A stretch of 64,000 nt of DNA from Bacteroidia bacterium (GCA_026414975.1 JAOAHZ010000001.1:1-64000); one strand, 5' to 3'; numbered from the stretch's first letter, positions 8,993 through 19,334 are shown. Notes: generated by a model not told the origin, from the letters alone. Numbers and translations are program-made.

Positions 8993-9961
8993 GGAGCTGG
9001 GGCTTCTGGGCTCACCGCCGCATTAACCGCATGGCTGTCTTTGCTCTGCCAGAGACACTCTTTGCTTTTTACCGCTTGCACATAGATCATGTAACCCGCC
9101 AGGCGACCAAGCCAGATGAGCGTCGCATGGCCTTTATCTGGGAGCCGCCGCGACACTACATAGACTTGGACCGCTATCCACCTCGCCTTCCTCGTCTGTG
9201 GAGAGAGGCAGTAGCCCTTCTCTCGGAGGATACCCTGAATGTCCATGGTATCCTGCCGTGGCATTTGGAGCAGGCCTTCTGGGAGCTTGTAGAAGCCTTT
9301 CGGTATCAAGATGCTCCCCGAATCCTGCGACTCTCTGCCGAAATAGGCCATTATTTGGGAGATGCCCATGTACCCCTTCACACCACCGCAAACTACAACG
9401 GACAGCTCACAGACCAACATGGCGTCCATGCCTTATGGGAGTCACTTATTCCAGAGCAGTATGGCGAGTCCTATGACTACTGGGTGGGACCCGCCCGACT
9501 CTGGCACAGCGTTCAAGATACGCTTTGGACTATCGTCTATGAAAGCCACAATCTGGTAGAGAGCGTACTAAGTGCAGAGCGGCACGCCACCCATCGGGTA
9601 GGGGAGGAGCGCAAATACACCTACCGTCTCCGTGGGAAGCAGACCATCCGCAGCTACTCAGAGGTATTTTTGAGGACCTATCATACTCTTTTGGAAGGTA
9701 TGGTAGAACAGCGCCTAAGACTTGCAATCCATCGCCTATCGAGCCTTTGGCTCACCGCTTGGCACTTAGCTGGACGGCCGAGCCTCCCTTCTCAGATAAT
9801 AGCACCCGAAGACGATTTGGCGCCGGACTCGGTTTATTTAGACCCTCGGTGCGGAGAGAGTACAAGTTTTCACCCTCATCGTAGAAAACTCAGCGAAGAT
9901 AGCGATGGCTTCTCTCTGGGCGAGGGAGCTTCGGCTGATAACGTATATTCGCCGCTCATGA
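8950..9961 (+). pseudogene. S1/P1 nuclease-like / zinc-dependent phospholipase C domain protein; probable frameshift after ~9841
   Basis: WGFWAHRRINRMAVFALP..HYIDLDRYP..GHYLGDAHVPLHTTANYNGQLTDQHGVHALWES. ATG at 8950 gives a signal peptide. The +1 frame from 9842 is open and ends in TGA (9959-9961) overlapping the next ATG. Confidence 0.7.
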
Positions 9962-10671
9962 TGGAATGGTTCTCCAGTCCGTACTATCGCCTCCTCTATG
10001 CTCATCGGGATGATAAGGAAGCCGAGGGGTTCGTTGAGACGCTTATGAGCTTTCTCAAGCTACCTGCGGGAGCTAACGCGCTGGATGCGGGCTGCGGTGA
10101 GGGGCGCTACGCTCGGGCTCTGCATAAGAAGGGACTTTCGGTGGATGCCGTGGATATAGCTGTGACTCATCCCCATCTCCCAAAGGAGGTCCGGTTTTTC
10201 CATGCAGACCTCCGAACTTGGAGCCCAAGCCATTCCTATCACCTAATTGGCAGCTTTTTTACCAGCTTGAGCATAGGCATGGAACGCTGGGAAGAAGTAA
10301 GGGAACTAGTCAGCCGTTTCGCCAAATGGCTCCTACCTCAGGGCTGGCTTGTCATAGATTATCTCAACATTTATCAGCGTAACCCCCTATCCCGAGAAGA
10401 GCGACTCATTCAAGAACATTTATTCTACATAGAGCGCTGGCAGGATAACCTCCATCTGTACAAACGCATTACGATTCGTCCGCTTGACAAGGAGGGGCCG
10501 CCGCATACCTTTGAAGAACGCATTTTGAAACTCACCCAAGGCGACCTGTATCAAATAATACAGAGGGCAGGGCTACTCCCTATAACGACTTGGGGCGATT
10601 ACGAGGGCCATCCTTTCCATCCGACTCATAGTCCCCGACTGATCGTACTTGCTCAGAAGCCTGTATCTTAG
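9958..10671 (+). CDS. Class I SAM-dependent methyltransferase
   Basis: MMEWFSSPYYRLLYAHRDDKEAEGF..NALDAGCGEGRYARALHKKGLSVDAVDIA; begins at ATGATG within the fused ORF 8848..10671. Confidence 0.8.
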   Translation: MMEWFSSPYYRLLYAHRDDKEAEGFVETLMSFLKLPAGANALDAGCGEGRYARALHKKGLSVDAVDIAVTHPHLPKEVRFFHADLRTWSPSHSYHLIGSFFTSLSIGMERWEEVRELVSRFAKWLLPQGWLVIDYLNIYQRNPLSREERLIQEHLFYIERWQDNLHLYKRITIRPLDKEGPPHTFEERILKLTQGDLYQIIQRAGLLPITTWGDYEGHPFHPTHSPRLIVLAQKPVS

Positions 10672-10675
10672 GGGA

Positions 10676-11353
10676 GTGATAAGGGTATATGCTTACGACG
10701 CTTGCTTAGAGTTAGCCAAGCTGCCGCCAAACGTCAAAGGTCTGCCCACTACGCAAGTTCTGCCAAAGGAGCGTCCCTCTCGTCTCATCTATTTGCCTTC
10801 TACCCTTGAGAAGGTACGCACCTTTCATCTACAAATCGGAGATTCCAACAAATCAAGTCATACCACTTTATATTTTCCCTCGGAGGAGGCTATTTATCGC
10901 TTTTGGGAAAGTTATCGAGCCACATTTCAAAATATCATGGCTGGCGGGGCGGTTGTGATGGATGCTGCTGGCCACCTCCTCTTCATTTGGAGAAGAGGAC
11001 GCTGGGATCTCCCTAAAGGCAAAGGCGAGCCTAACGAACCTTTGGAGCAAACCGCCCAGCGAGAGCTCAAAGAGGAAACAGGCTTAGATTGCGCCGTACT
11101 AGAGCAGTATCTAACTTCTACCTTTCACATTTATACCGAATCCGGTCAGTATATCCTGAAGGAAACGCGCTGGTACCTTTTTCGGTGCTTGGAGACCCGA
11201 CCGACCATTCAGGTGCAGACTGAAGAAGGCATTCAAGGGTACAGATGGGTCTCTCCCAGTGAAGTTCCCTTTCTGTATCCTCGATCGTATGGCACCATTC
11301 AAGATGTGATAGAACATGTACTGCGCGAGATTCGTCCTGCCTCTTCGTCATAA
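10676..11353 (+). CDS. NUDIX hydrolase
   Basis: Nudix box GKGEPNEPLEQTAQRELKEETGL; start taken as GTG at 10676. Confidence 0.9.
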   Translation: MIRVYAYDACLELAKLPPNVKGLPTTQVLPKERPSRLIYLPSTLEKVRTFHLQIGDSNKSSHTTLYFPSEEAIYRFWESYRATFQNIMAGGAVVMDAAGHLLFIWRRGRWDLPKGKGEPNEPLEQTAQRELKEETGLDCAVLEQYLTSTFHIYTESGQYILKETRWYLFRCLETRPTIQVQTEEGIQGYRWVSPSEVPFLYPRSYGTIQDVIEHVLREIRPASSS

Positions 11354-12167
11354 AGCCTATCCTTTGTATCCACCTCGCATCTTAGGTATTATCAATGTAA
11401 CGCCAGACTCCTTTTCAGATGGAGGCGAAGCCTATACGCCTGAAGCGGCCTTACGCCGAGCCGATCAGCTAATCCAAGAGGGAGCAGATATATTAGACAT
11501 AGGGGCTGTCTCTACCCGCCCCGGCGCCCCTGAAGTAGATGAAGAGGAAGAGCTGCGTCGTCTCCTTCCCGCCCTACGGCTTATCCGACGGACTTTTCCC
11601 GATAAGCCTATCAGTGTAGATACTTACCGCGGCACGGTGGCTCGCATCGCTTTAGAGGAAGGAGCGGACATGATAAACGACATTTCAGGGGGGGCCTTTT
11701 GTCCTACCCTTTGGGAGGTTATCGCTCATTATAGAGTCCCTTACGTTCTCATGCACATCAAAGGCACACCCCAAACCATGCAGCATAATCCCACTTACAC
11801 GGATGTAGTCCAAGAGGTTTGGACTTATTTTGTGGAAAAGCTAAATGCCCTTCGGACCTTAGGCATACAAGATGTGATAATAGACCCGGGGTTTGGATTT
11901 GGTAAAGCTTTATCGCATAACTACGCCCTCTTCCAAGCCATACCAATGTTTCGGCGACTGGAGCGTCCCATCTTGATAGGGATTTCGCGCAAATCCATGC
12001 TTTGGCGCCCTTTAGGAGAGACACCTCGTACTGTTTTACCTGCCATGACCGCCCTTCACTGGGAAGCCTTGAGGAAAGGGGTATGCCTCTTACGTGTTCA
12101 TGATGTAGCTCCTGCTCGTCAGCTTGTTTCCCTCCTGACCTTATGGAACTCTTCCGAATCGGCCTAA
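11316..12167 (+). CDS. folP: Dihydropteroate synthase
   Basis: ILGIINVTPDSFSDGG..ADILDIGAVSTRPGA..ISVDTYRG..INDISGG..IIDPGFGFGK. Confidence 0.96.
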   Translation: MYCARFVLPLRHKAYPLYPPRILGIINVTPDSFSDGGEAYTPEAALRRADQLIQEGADILDIGAVSTRPGAPEVDEEEELRRLLPALRLIRRTFPDKPISVDTYRGTVARIALEEGADMINDISGGAFCPTLWEVIAHYRVPYVLMHIKGTPQTMQHNPTYTDVVQEVWTYFVEKLNALRTLGIQDVIIDPGFGFGKALSHNYALFQAIPMFRRLERPILIGISRKSMLWRPLGETPRTVLPAMTALHWEALRKGVCLLRVHDVAPARQLVSLLTLWNSSESA

Positions 12168-12916
12168 TCCCTATCACATGGCAAGATATTGCCGATGTAA
12201 TCTTACTTGCAATCGGGCTGTATTTCATCTTACGATGGTTCTACCGAAGCAACCTGCTCGGCGTTGCCATCCTTATGCTGCTTTTGATCTTGTTTCAGAA
12301 AGGGGTAGCCTTCTTGGGGCTAACCACCGTCGCTTTTGCCCTACGGAATGCCCTATTTTGGATTGGAGTATTTTTAGCGGTGATATTAGCCCCTGAACTC
12401 CGCCGCTGGGTGTATGGGCTGCGTCCGTTTGGGGGCCTAAAGCTCTTCCGGAAAGATGTATTTCCTGAGGAGAAAGTTGAAAAAATCGCCGAAGAGCTCA
12501 CCGAAGGTCTGCAAATCCTCTCTAAAAACGGCTTAGGTGCTTTGATAGTGATAGAAGGCCAAGATGACCTGAGTAGCTATGCTCAGACGGGTGATGCTCT
12601 ACAAATGCCCGTGGAAGCGCGCATGTTCTTGGCTATCTTTGAGAGAAAAAGCCCCCTTCACGATGGAGCTTGCATTGTACGAGGAGATAAGATTGTAGCG
12701 GCTCGGTGCACCCTTCCCCTGAGTGACCGCTTAGACCTGCCTCAAACCTACGGACAGCGACATCGGGCGGCCTTGGGTATATCGGAGCAATCTGATGCGC
12801 TTACGCTCGTAGTATCCGAGGAGACTGGTAGCCTCTCTATCGCTTATCGAGGAGAGCTGACCCGCTTGCCGATTATAGAGATTCGGCGACGAATCGTTCA
12901 GTTTTACCTTAGCTAA
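12143..12916 (+). CDS. cdaA: Diadenylate cyclase (CdaA/DisA_N type)
   Basis: N-terminal TM helices; SPLHDGACIV and GQRHRAALGISEQSDALTLVVSEETG; adjacent to folP as usual in Bacteroidota. Confidence 0.95.
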   Translation: MELFRIGLIPITWQDIADVILLAIGLYFILRWFYRSNLLGVAILMLLLILFQKGVAFLGLTTVAFALRNALFWIGVFLAVILAPELRRWVYGLRPFGGLKLFRKDVFPEEKVEKIAEELTEGLQILSKNGLGALIVIEGQDDLSSYAQTGDALQMPVEARMFLAIFERKSPLHDGACIVRGDKIVAARCTLPLSDRLDLPQTYGQRHRAALGISEQSDALTLVVSEETGSLSIAYRGELTRLPIIEIRRRIVQFYLS

Positions 12917-13606
12917 ATGCCTGTTGCCGTCGTCACTGGTTGCACCCGAGGCATCGGCTACGCTATCGCTAATCGCCTCCAAAAAGCCTACACCATCGTA
13001 GGCTGTGGAAGTACCCCCGCTCTCGTGGAGGAAGTGCGGCAAAAGCATCCTCAGTGGGACGTACGAGTCCATGACCTCAGCCAGAAAGCCGAGGCTAAGG
13101 CCTTTGCAGCCTACATTCAGACAGCATATCCTTCCATTGACCTGTTGATCAATAATGCCGGACGCTTCATACCCGGGCAAATCGCCACTGAGCCAGATGA
13201 GGTATATGAAGCAATGATGTCAGTCAATCTTAGCAGCGCTTACTACCTCACTAAAGGGCTTCTGCCAGTATTTATGGCACAGCGCCGCGGCCTAATCATC
13301 AACATCGCTTCCGTAGCCAGCCTAATGGCTTATCCCAATGGAAGCGCCTACAGCATAGCAAAGGCAGGACTGCTCGCCTTGTCACGGAACCTCCGAGAAC
13401 AGCTCAAGCCTTATCAAGTGGGCGTTACAGCACTCTTACTGGGGGCAACCCTCACTCAGTCTTGGGAAGGAAGCCTTTATCCCCCTGAGCGGTTTATTCC
13501 TTGCGAAGCTGTAGCCGACTTAATTTGGGCGCTTACCCAGCTTCCCCATCAGGCAGTCGTAGAGGAGGTTATCATGCGTCCTATGCTGGGAGATATCCTA
13601 AGCTAA
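12917..13606 (+). CDS. SDR-family NAD(P)-dependent oxidoreductase
   Basis: VTGCTRGIGYAIA..NNAGRF..SAYSIAKAGL (YxxxK). Confidence 0.93.
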   Translation: MPVAVVTGCTRGIGYAIANRLQKAYTIVGCGSTPALVEEVRQKHPQWDVRVHDLSQKAEAKAFAAYIQTAYPSIDLLINNAGRFIPGQIATEPDEVYEAMMSVNLSSAYYLTKGLLPVFMAQRRGLIINIASVASLMAYPNGSAYSIAKAGLLALSRNLREQLKPYQVGVTALLLGATLTQSWEGSLYPPERFIPCEAVADLIWALTQLPHQAVVEEVIMRPMLGDILS

Positions 13607-13678
13607 CGGAGCCCCCAGGTACGCCGTAAGCCAAGATTTCGTGTAACGCCCCCCACTTTATCTCGCCACCCCAGCCTA

Positions 13679-14164
13679 TTAGAACTCGTCCATTCCGCCC
13701 GTTACCTGCTGCTCTATTTCATCGGCTACACCAGCGACACCAGCACACACTGACCGTATGAAGGTTGGCTTCAAGGAGGAGAGCGGTACTTTGACCTTGA
13801 AGATAGCATACACAAGACCCTCCCCATAAACAATCTCCCATCCACCTACTTTGCGCTTCGTCCCGTCTGTAGATAGAAGGAGCAAAGTTTCTCGAGAAAC
13901 TTCGCTGCCCTTATAGGCAGGAGACCATATTTCTACGATAGACTCTTCTCCAAACTGCTCTACTTTTGATAAAATGAAAACCATTTGGGTGCGTTCGTTG
14001 CTCACCTCAAAGGTCATTCTGAAATCGCCTTCTTCATCCACGGTGTAGCTTAGCTGAGCCTTATCAAGGATGCGTTTGATTTGAGGATTTTGGGCCAAAC
14101 AAATGCTCAGCTTTACGGCACTCAGCACAAACGCTATTTTTAGGACATGCAGGCCGACAGGCAT
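13679..14164 (-). CDS. Secreted protein of unknown function, YbjN-like (paralogue of the next ORF)
   Basis: Signal peptide; LSYTVDEEGDFRMTFEV..RTQMVFI; clear similarity to 14168..14686. Confidence 0.6.
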   Translation of the reverse strand: MPVGLHVLKIAFVLSAVKLSICLAQNPQIKRILDKAQLSYTVDEEGDFRMTFEVSNERTQMVFILSKVEQFGEESIVEIWSPAYKGSEVSRETLLLLSTDGTKRKVGGWEIVYGEGLVYAIFKVKVPLSSLKPTFIRSVCAGVAGVADEIEQQVTGGMDEF

Positions 14165-14167
14165 AGA

Positions 14168-14686
14168 CTAAAAATCGTCTGAGTTAGGCGAGAGCTTATT
14201 TTCCATTTCATCGGCTGTCGAAACTACCCCCTCGCAGACAGCTCGGAGAAAACTCGGAGTGAGAGAGGTCAAGGGTAACTTCACCTTGAAGGCAGCAACC
14301 TTTCCTCGGGGTGAGGAGGCTACTTCCCAGGCCCCTATCTTTCTACCGCCGCTGTCCAACAGAAGTCTCTTTAGCATCTCCTCATCAATCTCTGGTTGGA
14401 GATAGGATGGAGACCAAATCTCAATAATAGATTCGCCTGCCATCACCTCCACGGTTGAATTAATAAACAGGACTTGGGTCCGACCAGACCTCAACCTAAA
14501 GATGAGCTTGTAATCTCCATCTTTATCCACGGTGTATTGGAGCCCAGCCTGATTGAGCAGGTCTTGAACCTTAGAGTTTTGTGCCCATACGATTCTTTCT
14601 CCAACAAGGATTAGAACGATACAGGCCCAACTTATGCCGTGGTACTTCATAGGTCGAACTGTCCCCCTTCCTTCAGCCAAAGCCAT
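14168..14686 (-). CDS. Secreted protein of unknown function, YbjN-like (tandem paralogue)
   Basis: LQYTVDKDGDYKLIFRL..RTQVLFI; shares ESI(V/I)EIWSP.Y and the terminal DEF/DDF with its neighbour. Confidence 0.6.
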   Translation of the reverse strand: MALAEGRGTVRPMKYHGISWACIVLILVGERIVWAQNSKVQDLLNQAGLQYTVDKDGDYKLIFRLRSGRTQVLFINSTVEVMAGESIIEIWSPSYLQPEIDEEMLKRLLLDSGGRKIGAWEVASSPRGKVAAFKVKLPLTSLTPSFLRAVCEGVVSTADEMENKLSPNSDDF

Positions 14687-14740
14687 GGATAGCTTATGGC
14701 ATCAACAAAGTTACATTTCTCAAGGGAAGGATTCATACTC

Positions 14741-15628
14741 CTATAGACCCTCTCGCCGGTCCACCCCCCAAGAGAGCCTATCCCGAAGGGTCTGAAAATA
14801 GCTGTAACTGGAAAGCTTGATGACCTTGAGAGGGGTTAGGGCACGACGCAAAGCGACAGCGGTGTGATCGGGCACCGTAACGCTGCACCCGTCTAAGGCG
14901 ATTTGCACTTGACCTGTGCGGGAGCGAAAGGTTACAGTGAGAACTCCATTATCTGGCATCACAAGAGAGCGTACAGTGAGGGAATGGGGAGCAATGGGGG
15001 TGAGAATGAAGTTGGCGCAACTGGGCGTAAGAATAGGCCCTCCACAGGCTAACGAATACGCTGTTGAACCTGTCGGCGTGGAGACGATGAGACCGTCAGC
15101 CCAATAAGTATTCACCAGCTCCCCATTCAGATACACATCCAAAAGAATCATCTCACTCGTGAGGGCTTTAGAAAAGACCACTTCATTCAGAGCGAAAGCC
15201 TCCTCCGAGCGAAATACCTCAGGTTCGGTAACGATGGCTATCAAGCTGCGCTTTTCTATGGAATAATGTCCTGAGAGAAGGGCCTCAGTGGCGCTAATAA
15301 GCTGTTGCTGGGGGATATCTGTGAGAAACCCTAGCCGTCCCGCATGAATCCCAATGAGGGGAACCCCTATGGGAGCCACCACGCGCGCCGCTTCTAAAAA
15401 CGCTCCATCCCCCCCTATCACAAAGGCTAAAGAGACCTCGGTTATCTCACTGCGCTCAGAAAAAAGCTCCACCGACAGAGGCGTTTTTTCTACCGCTTGC
15501 CAGTGCTGAGCGAAGCTCTGTTCCACCCACAGCGATATATCTCTGTCTCGGACGAACCGAAGCCAATTCTGTAAGATAGCCTGATCAATCCGGGCTGTCC
15601 AACGACCAAAGAGAGCTATAGACTTCAT
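14741..15628 (-). CDS. nadK: NAD kinase
   Basis: VIGGDGAFLEAARVV..PLIGIHAGRLGFLTDI; SPTGSTAYSLACGGPI. Confidence 0.96.
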   Translation of the reverse strand: MKSIALFGRWTARIDQAILQNWLRFVRDRDISLWVEQSFAQHWQAVEKTPLSVELFSERSEITEVSLAFVIGGDGAFLEAARVVAPIGVPLIGIHAGRLGFLTDIPQQQLISATEALLSGHYSIEKRSLIAIVTEPEVFRSEEAFALNEVVFSKALTSEMILLDVYLNGELVNTYWADGLIVSTPTGSTAYSLACGGPILTPSCANFILTPIAPHSLTVRSLVMPDNGVLTVTFRSRTGQVQIALDGCSVTVPDHTAVALRRALTPLKVIKLSSYSYFQTLRDRLSWGVDRREGL

Positions 15629-16095
15629 CGGCTTTGAAACTCCCTGTAGGCATCTTGCTCCAGCTCGCGCTGAAGGACTAAACTTTCCAATCGGATTTCA
15701 GTATTGCGAGTGAGAATATTCTGGTCGTACAGCAAAGCCGCTTTCTGACCTACCCAACGATAGCGAGGCGCGTAGCCCTCTTGCTTGCCTCGTCCAAAGT
15801 AGGTTTCCAGTAGAACCAGGGCTGCTTCGCTGGCTTCTGGGCCCTCTATGCGAATCTGAATCGTGTGTAACTTGCCCTTGTAAAAACCATATTTGACCTC
15901 TTTGAGAGGAATTCCTTCCCATGAGGTATCAGTAGAGCTTCTATACCAAGTCTTACGCTGAAAGCTCCCCTTAGGAATAAGCCCCGAAAAGGCGCTCTGA
16001 GGCGACTCTAAGCTGCGCCCAAGTAGGCCATAGATGGAATCTATGGGGACCTGCGCTCCCAGCCAAAAGGGAAATAGAATGCATAGCAGCCGCAT
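15625..16095 (-). CDS. Hypothetical secreted protein
   Basis: Signal peptide MRLLCILFPFWLGAQ; between nadK and the DUF2851 gene. Confidence 0.5.
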   Translation of the reverse strand: MRLLCILFPFWLGAQVPIDSIYGLLGRSLESPQSAFSGLIPKGSFQRKTWYRSSTDTSWEGIPLKEVKYGFYKGKLHTIQIRIEGPEASEAALVLLETYFGRGKQEGYAPRYRWVGQKAALLYDQNILTRNTEIRLESLVLQRELEQDAYREFQSR

Positions 16096-16117
16096 AGCTG
16101 ACAAAAGGTATGCAAAT

Positions 16118-17341
16118 CTACCGCTCTAAAAGCTGTCGTCCCACTGAGCAGGCAAGACAAGCCTGAGGTTCGCAGGCTTCTCGCCATAGCTGAATCTGTC
16201 CCTGAGTTTGCCAGGCATTTTGGGGTGGGTAAGCGTACTCAGCATAAAGCCGAGCGTAGGTATGGGACTCAGGGGGAAGCTGACGAAACTTGTCCAGCAC
16301 AGCTAACGCCTGCTCTATGCGCCCTATGCTCCGAAAATAGTAAATGGCAAAGGGGTAGATAGCATTGATCAGAACGCTACGATAAAGGAAAGGTGTAGAA
16401 CGGCGCAGCGGCTTAGGAAAGGGACGCTGCCACGCCCAGTGCGTCTGCCAATAGAGGTTGGGTAGAGGCAGTTCAGCAGGTGGATGGACGAGAAGACCTA
16501 ATAAGGTAGGATGTCCTTGTACGAGAGCTGCCAGTTGAGCGAGACGCCTCCAAGGAGAAGTAGGGGGACGCCAAGTCCTCCACTGAAAACGGTGAGAAGT
16601 CCATCCCATTTTTCTCCGCAAATAAGCCCAAGTTTCTACGAGCTGCTTCTCATAGTCCTCTACAGGAGGCGAGACGGAGTCTAAGAGTCCTGCCACGCCA
16701 AGAAGAGCCGCTTCCTTTTCTATCAAACTCTCGGCGTGGCGGCAAAATGTCGCCCATGGAAGGAGTTCAGCTATCTGTTTATAGGGTTCGCCGTTCGGCA
16801 CACCGAAGCTGTACAAAAGCGCTGACCAGAAAGCCTGTATGAGTTCATGTTCGCTGCGATACAGACGATGGCGTGCTCGGAGTCGATTCTCTCCCCACTG
16901 ATCGTAAAGGCTGAGCCAGGCTTCGGCAGGCAAGTTCCGAGCCAGACCTGCACAAGGAAAACTTTTCTTTTTAGGATAAAGCCGTTTTATTACATCCTCA
17001 GGCACAGCCGGGGCCAGCGGAAGGATGGGAATCTCCCTACCCTCTGCATCTCGAGTGGAAGCTGCAGGAGGACTCGTCCATACAACATGTAGAATAACCC
17101 CCTGATAAGCAGGGGAACGATGATGGCCATGAGCTTGCCAAAGAGAGGGATATAAATCTATCTCTACGCTGCCTATCCACAGGAGCCCTTCTATTCGTAT
17201 GTGAGCTCCTTGAAAATCGGGTCCTTGGGAACAAGGGTTGCCAGGATGCTTAACCTCTACTACCTCACCGCAAAGGGTCCGCAATGCAGCGGGCTCATAC
17301 AAACGATTCTTCCATATCCAGTGCAGGACGAGCTCGGACAC
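16118..17341 (-). CDS. DUF2851-family protein
   Basis: HWIWKNRLYEPAALRTLCGEVVEVKHPGNPCSQGPDFQGAHIRIEGLLWIGSVEIDL. Confidence 0.88.
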   Translation of the reverse strand: MSELVLHWIWKNRLYEPAALRTLCGEVVEVKHPGNPCSQGPDFQGAHIRIEGLLWIGSVEIDLYPSLWQAHGHHRSPAYQGVILHVVWTSPPAASTRDAEGREIPILPLAPAVPEDVIKRLYPKKKSFPCAGLARNLPAEAWLSLYDQWGENRLRARHRLYRSEHELIQAFWSALLYSFGVPNGEPYKQIAELLPWATFCRHAESLIEKEAALLGVAGLLDSVSPPVEDYEKQLVETWAYLRRKMGWTSHRFQWRTWRPPTSPWRRLAQLAALVQGHPTLLGLLVHPPAELPLPNLYWQTHWAWQRPFPKPLRRSTPFLYRSVLINAIYPFAIYYFRSIGRIEQALAVLDKFRQLPPESHTYARLYAEYAYPPQNAWQTQGQIQLWREACEPQACLACSVGRQLLER

Positions 17342-17464
17342 GAGTAGGTTTCAAATATCTAAAGCATCTACTAAATAATGCCCTGTTCTGTCTCCATGCC
17401 TCATCCTCCTGCGAGCATGCAACCTTCCCCTAAGTCAAGCCTAAAACAACCATCCTAAGGTCAG

Positions 17465-17905
17465 TCAGGTAGGCTTATAGGCAGAAGGGTCTGCATCAAA
17501 TCCCTCAGGCAATCCACCTTGGCGTAAGGTCCACGCCCAAATGGACTCTGGAACAGGTAGGACAGAGAGCCGAGGTTGCCGAACCAGAGCAAAATCTACA
17601 AAACCTGCCGCTTTATAGGCTGCCAAAGAGACGGGCTGAGCTAAGGCGCATACAGGTATCACTTCTATCGCTATGTAGTCAGGGTTAGTAGGGTCAGGGA
17701 AGGCTTCACGACTGACTCGGGCTATGCCTACCACAGCTCGGACTGTACCTGTGTAATAAAATAAAGCTAAGTCCCCTACTCTCATTTGACGAAGGAAGCC
17801 CTGAGCTTGGGGATTACGGACTCCGTCCCATACGGCCTTGCCCTCTCGCATCAGGTCGGCATAGCTATACTCCTCGGGCTCTGATTTGAGCAGCCAATAG
17901 CTCAT
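17465..17905 (-). CDS. EVE domain-containing protein (thymocyte nuclear protein 1-like)
   Basis: MSYWLLKSEPEEYSYADL..AVWDGVRNPQAQGFLRQMRVGDLALFYYTG. Confidence 0.93.
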   Translation of the reverse strand: MSYWLLKSEPEEYSYADLMREGKAVWDGVRNPQAQGFLRQMRVGDLALFYYTGTVRAVVGIARVSREAFPDPTNPDYIAIEVIPVCALAQPVSLAAYKAAGFVDFALVRQPRLSVLPVPESIWAWTLRQGGLPEGFDADPSAYKPT

Positions 17906-19098
17906 TAGCTGAGCCCTGCTTCCTTCAAAAGGTCACGGGAGATGACCAGAAGCTGAATCTCAGACGTGCCCTCTCCGATCGTACAAAGCTTGATGTCGCG
18001 ATAATACTTCTCTACGGGATAGTCTTTTACATACCCATAACCGCCGAAGATTTGCACCGCCTCGTTGCAAATCTTGACTCCGACTTCACTGGCGTAGTAC
18101 TTCGCCATGGAAGAATAACGCGTAACAGCCTGTCCTGTATTTTTGAGGTAAGCGGCTCGGTAGGTGAGCATTTCGGCTGCGGCGAGTTCCATCGCCATAT
18201 CAGCAAGCTTGAAGGCTATCATCTGATGTTCAATCAAGGGCTTATCAAACTGACGACGCTGCTTGGCATAGTTTAGCGCAGCCTCGTAAGCCCCTCGTGC
18301 AATCCCTAACGACAGGGCGGCGATAGAGATGCGGCCCCCATCTAATACCTGCATGGCTTGATGGAAGCCATCACCTACCTCACCAATGCGCTGGGCATCC
18401 GAAACCCATACATCTTCAAGTCCTACCCATGCAGTCTCACTGGCACGCATGCCCAGTTTATCTTCCTTTTTGCCGGGTATGAGTCCATGGGTCCCCTTCT
18501 CTATGATGAAAGCGGTAGCGTTACTCCGGGTGCGACGCTCCCCTGTCCGAGCTATGACGACATACACATCGGCTGAAATGCCATGGGTGATGAAGTTCTT
18601 TTGTCCACGAATCCGCCACCCTTCTCCGTCGCGCACGGCTATGGTGTCCATATTGGAGGCGTCAGAACCTGTATTTGGTTCAGTGAGGGCCCATGCCCCT
18701 ATCCATTCGCCAGAGGCCAACTTAGGAAGGTATCTTCTTTTTTGCTCTTCATTTCCATGATAGTAAATATGGCCTGTGCACAGGGAGTTATGAGCGGCTA
18801 CAGAAAGCCCAAAAGCCCCGTCTACTGCTCCAAGTTCTATGAGCGCTGCTACATATTCGTAGTAGCTCAGTCCGGCTCCTCCATATTCTTGCGGGATGAA
18901 TATTCCCATCAGACCCAGTCCTCCCGCTTCGCGCAGCAAATCTACAGGAAATAGTTGCCGCTCATCCAGTTCCCGCACATGGGGGGTCAAACGCTCTTGA
19001 GCAAAACGCCTCACTATATCGCGCACCTGATATACAGTCTCTGGTAGCTCCAAGGAAAAGCCAAGCTGCTCTGCAAGCAAGGTGTTTGACTCCATCAT
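17905..19098 (-). CDS. Acyl-CoA dehydrogenase
   Basis: WALTEPNTGSDASNM; QIFGGYGYVKDYPVEKYYRD; TSEIQLLVISR; start taken as MMESNTLL. Confidence 0.95.
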   Translation of the reverse strand: MMESNTLLAEQLGFSLELPETVYQVRDIVRRFAQERLTPHVRELDERQLFPVDLLREAGGLGLMGIFIPQEYGGAGLSYYEYVAALIELGAVDGAFGLSVAAHNSLCTGHIYYHGNEEQKRRYLPKLASGEWIGAWALTEPNTGSDASNMDTIAVRDGEGWRIRGQKNFITHGISADVYVVIARTGERRTRSNATAFIIEKGTHGLIPGKKEDKLGMRASETAWVGLEDVWVSDAQRIGEVGDGFHQAMQVLDGGRISIAALSLGIARGAYEAALNYAKQRRQFDKPLIEHQMIAFKLADMAMELAAAEMLTYRAAYLKNTGQAVTRYSSMAKYYASEVGVKICNEAVQIFGGYGYVKDYPVEKYYRDIKLCTIGEGTSEIQLLVISRDLLKEAGLS

Positions 19099-19334
19099 GA
19101 CAATATTAAGACAAAACCCCTGTACAAAGTTCGGATAACGCTTTTCAGACCATAGCCCACGCTTTACACCTCTTGCGGACCAATACATGCAAATCACCCC
19201 CGCTAAATCGGTTGAGCGGTATCCTATTTAGAGGAAAGAGCGGATGAGCCTCAACTTCGTATCTCGTTTATCCTCTCGGCTAAGGAATGCTCTATATTTG
19301 CCAAAATTCGGCAAACATCACGGGCTGGAAGAGT

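Noticed and set aside
12905-12912. TACCTTAG-CTAA-ATG before the SDR gene as a confirmed promoter
   Set aside because: One mismatch in the core, and it overlaps the end of the cdaA coding sequence; cited only as a near-match.
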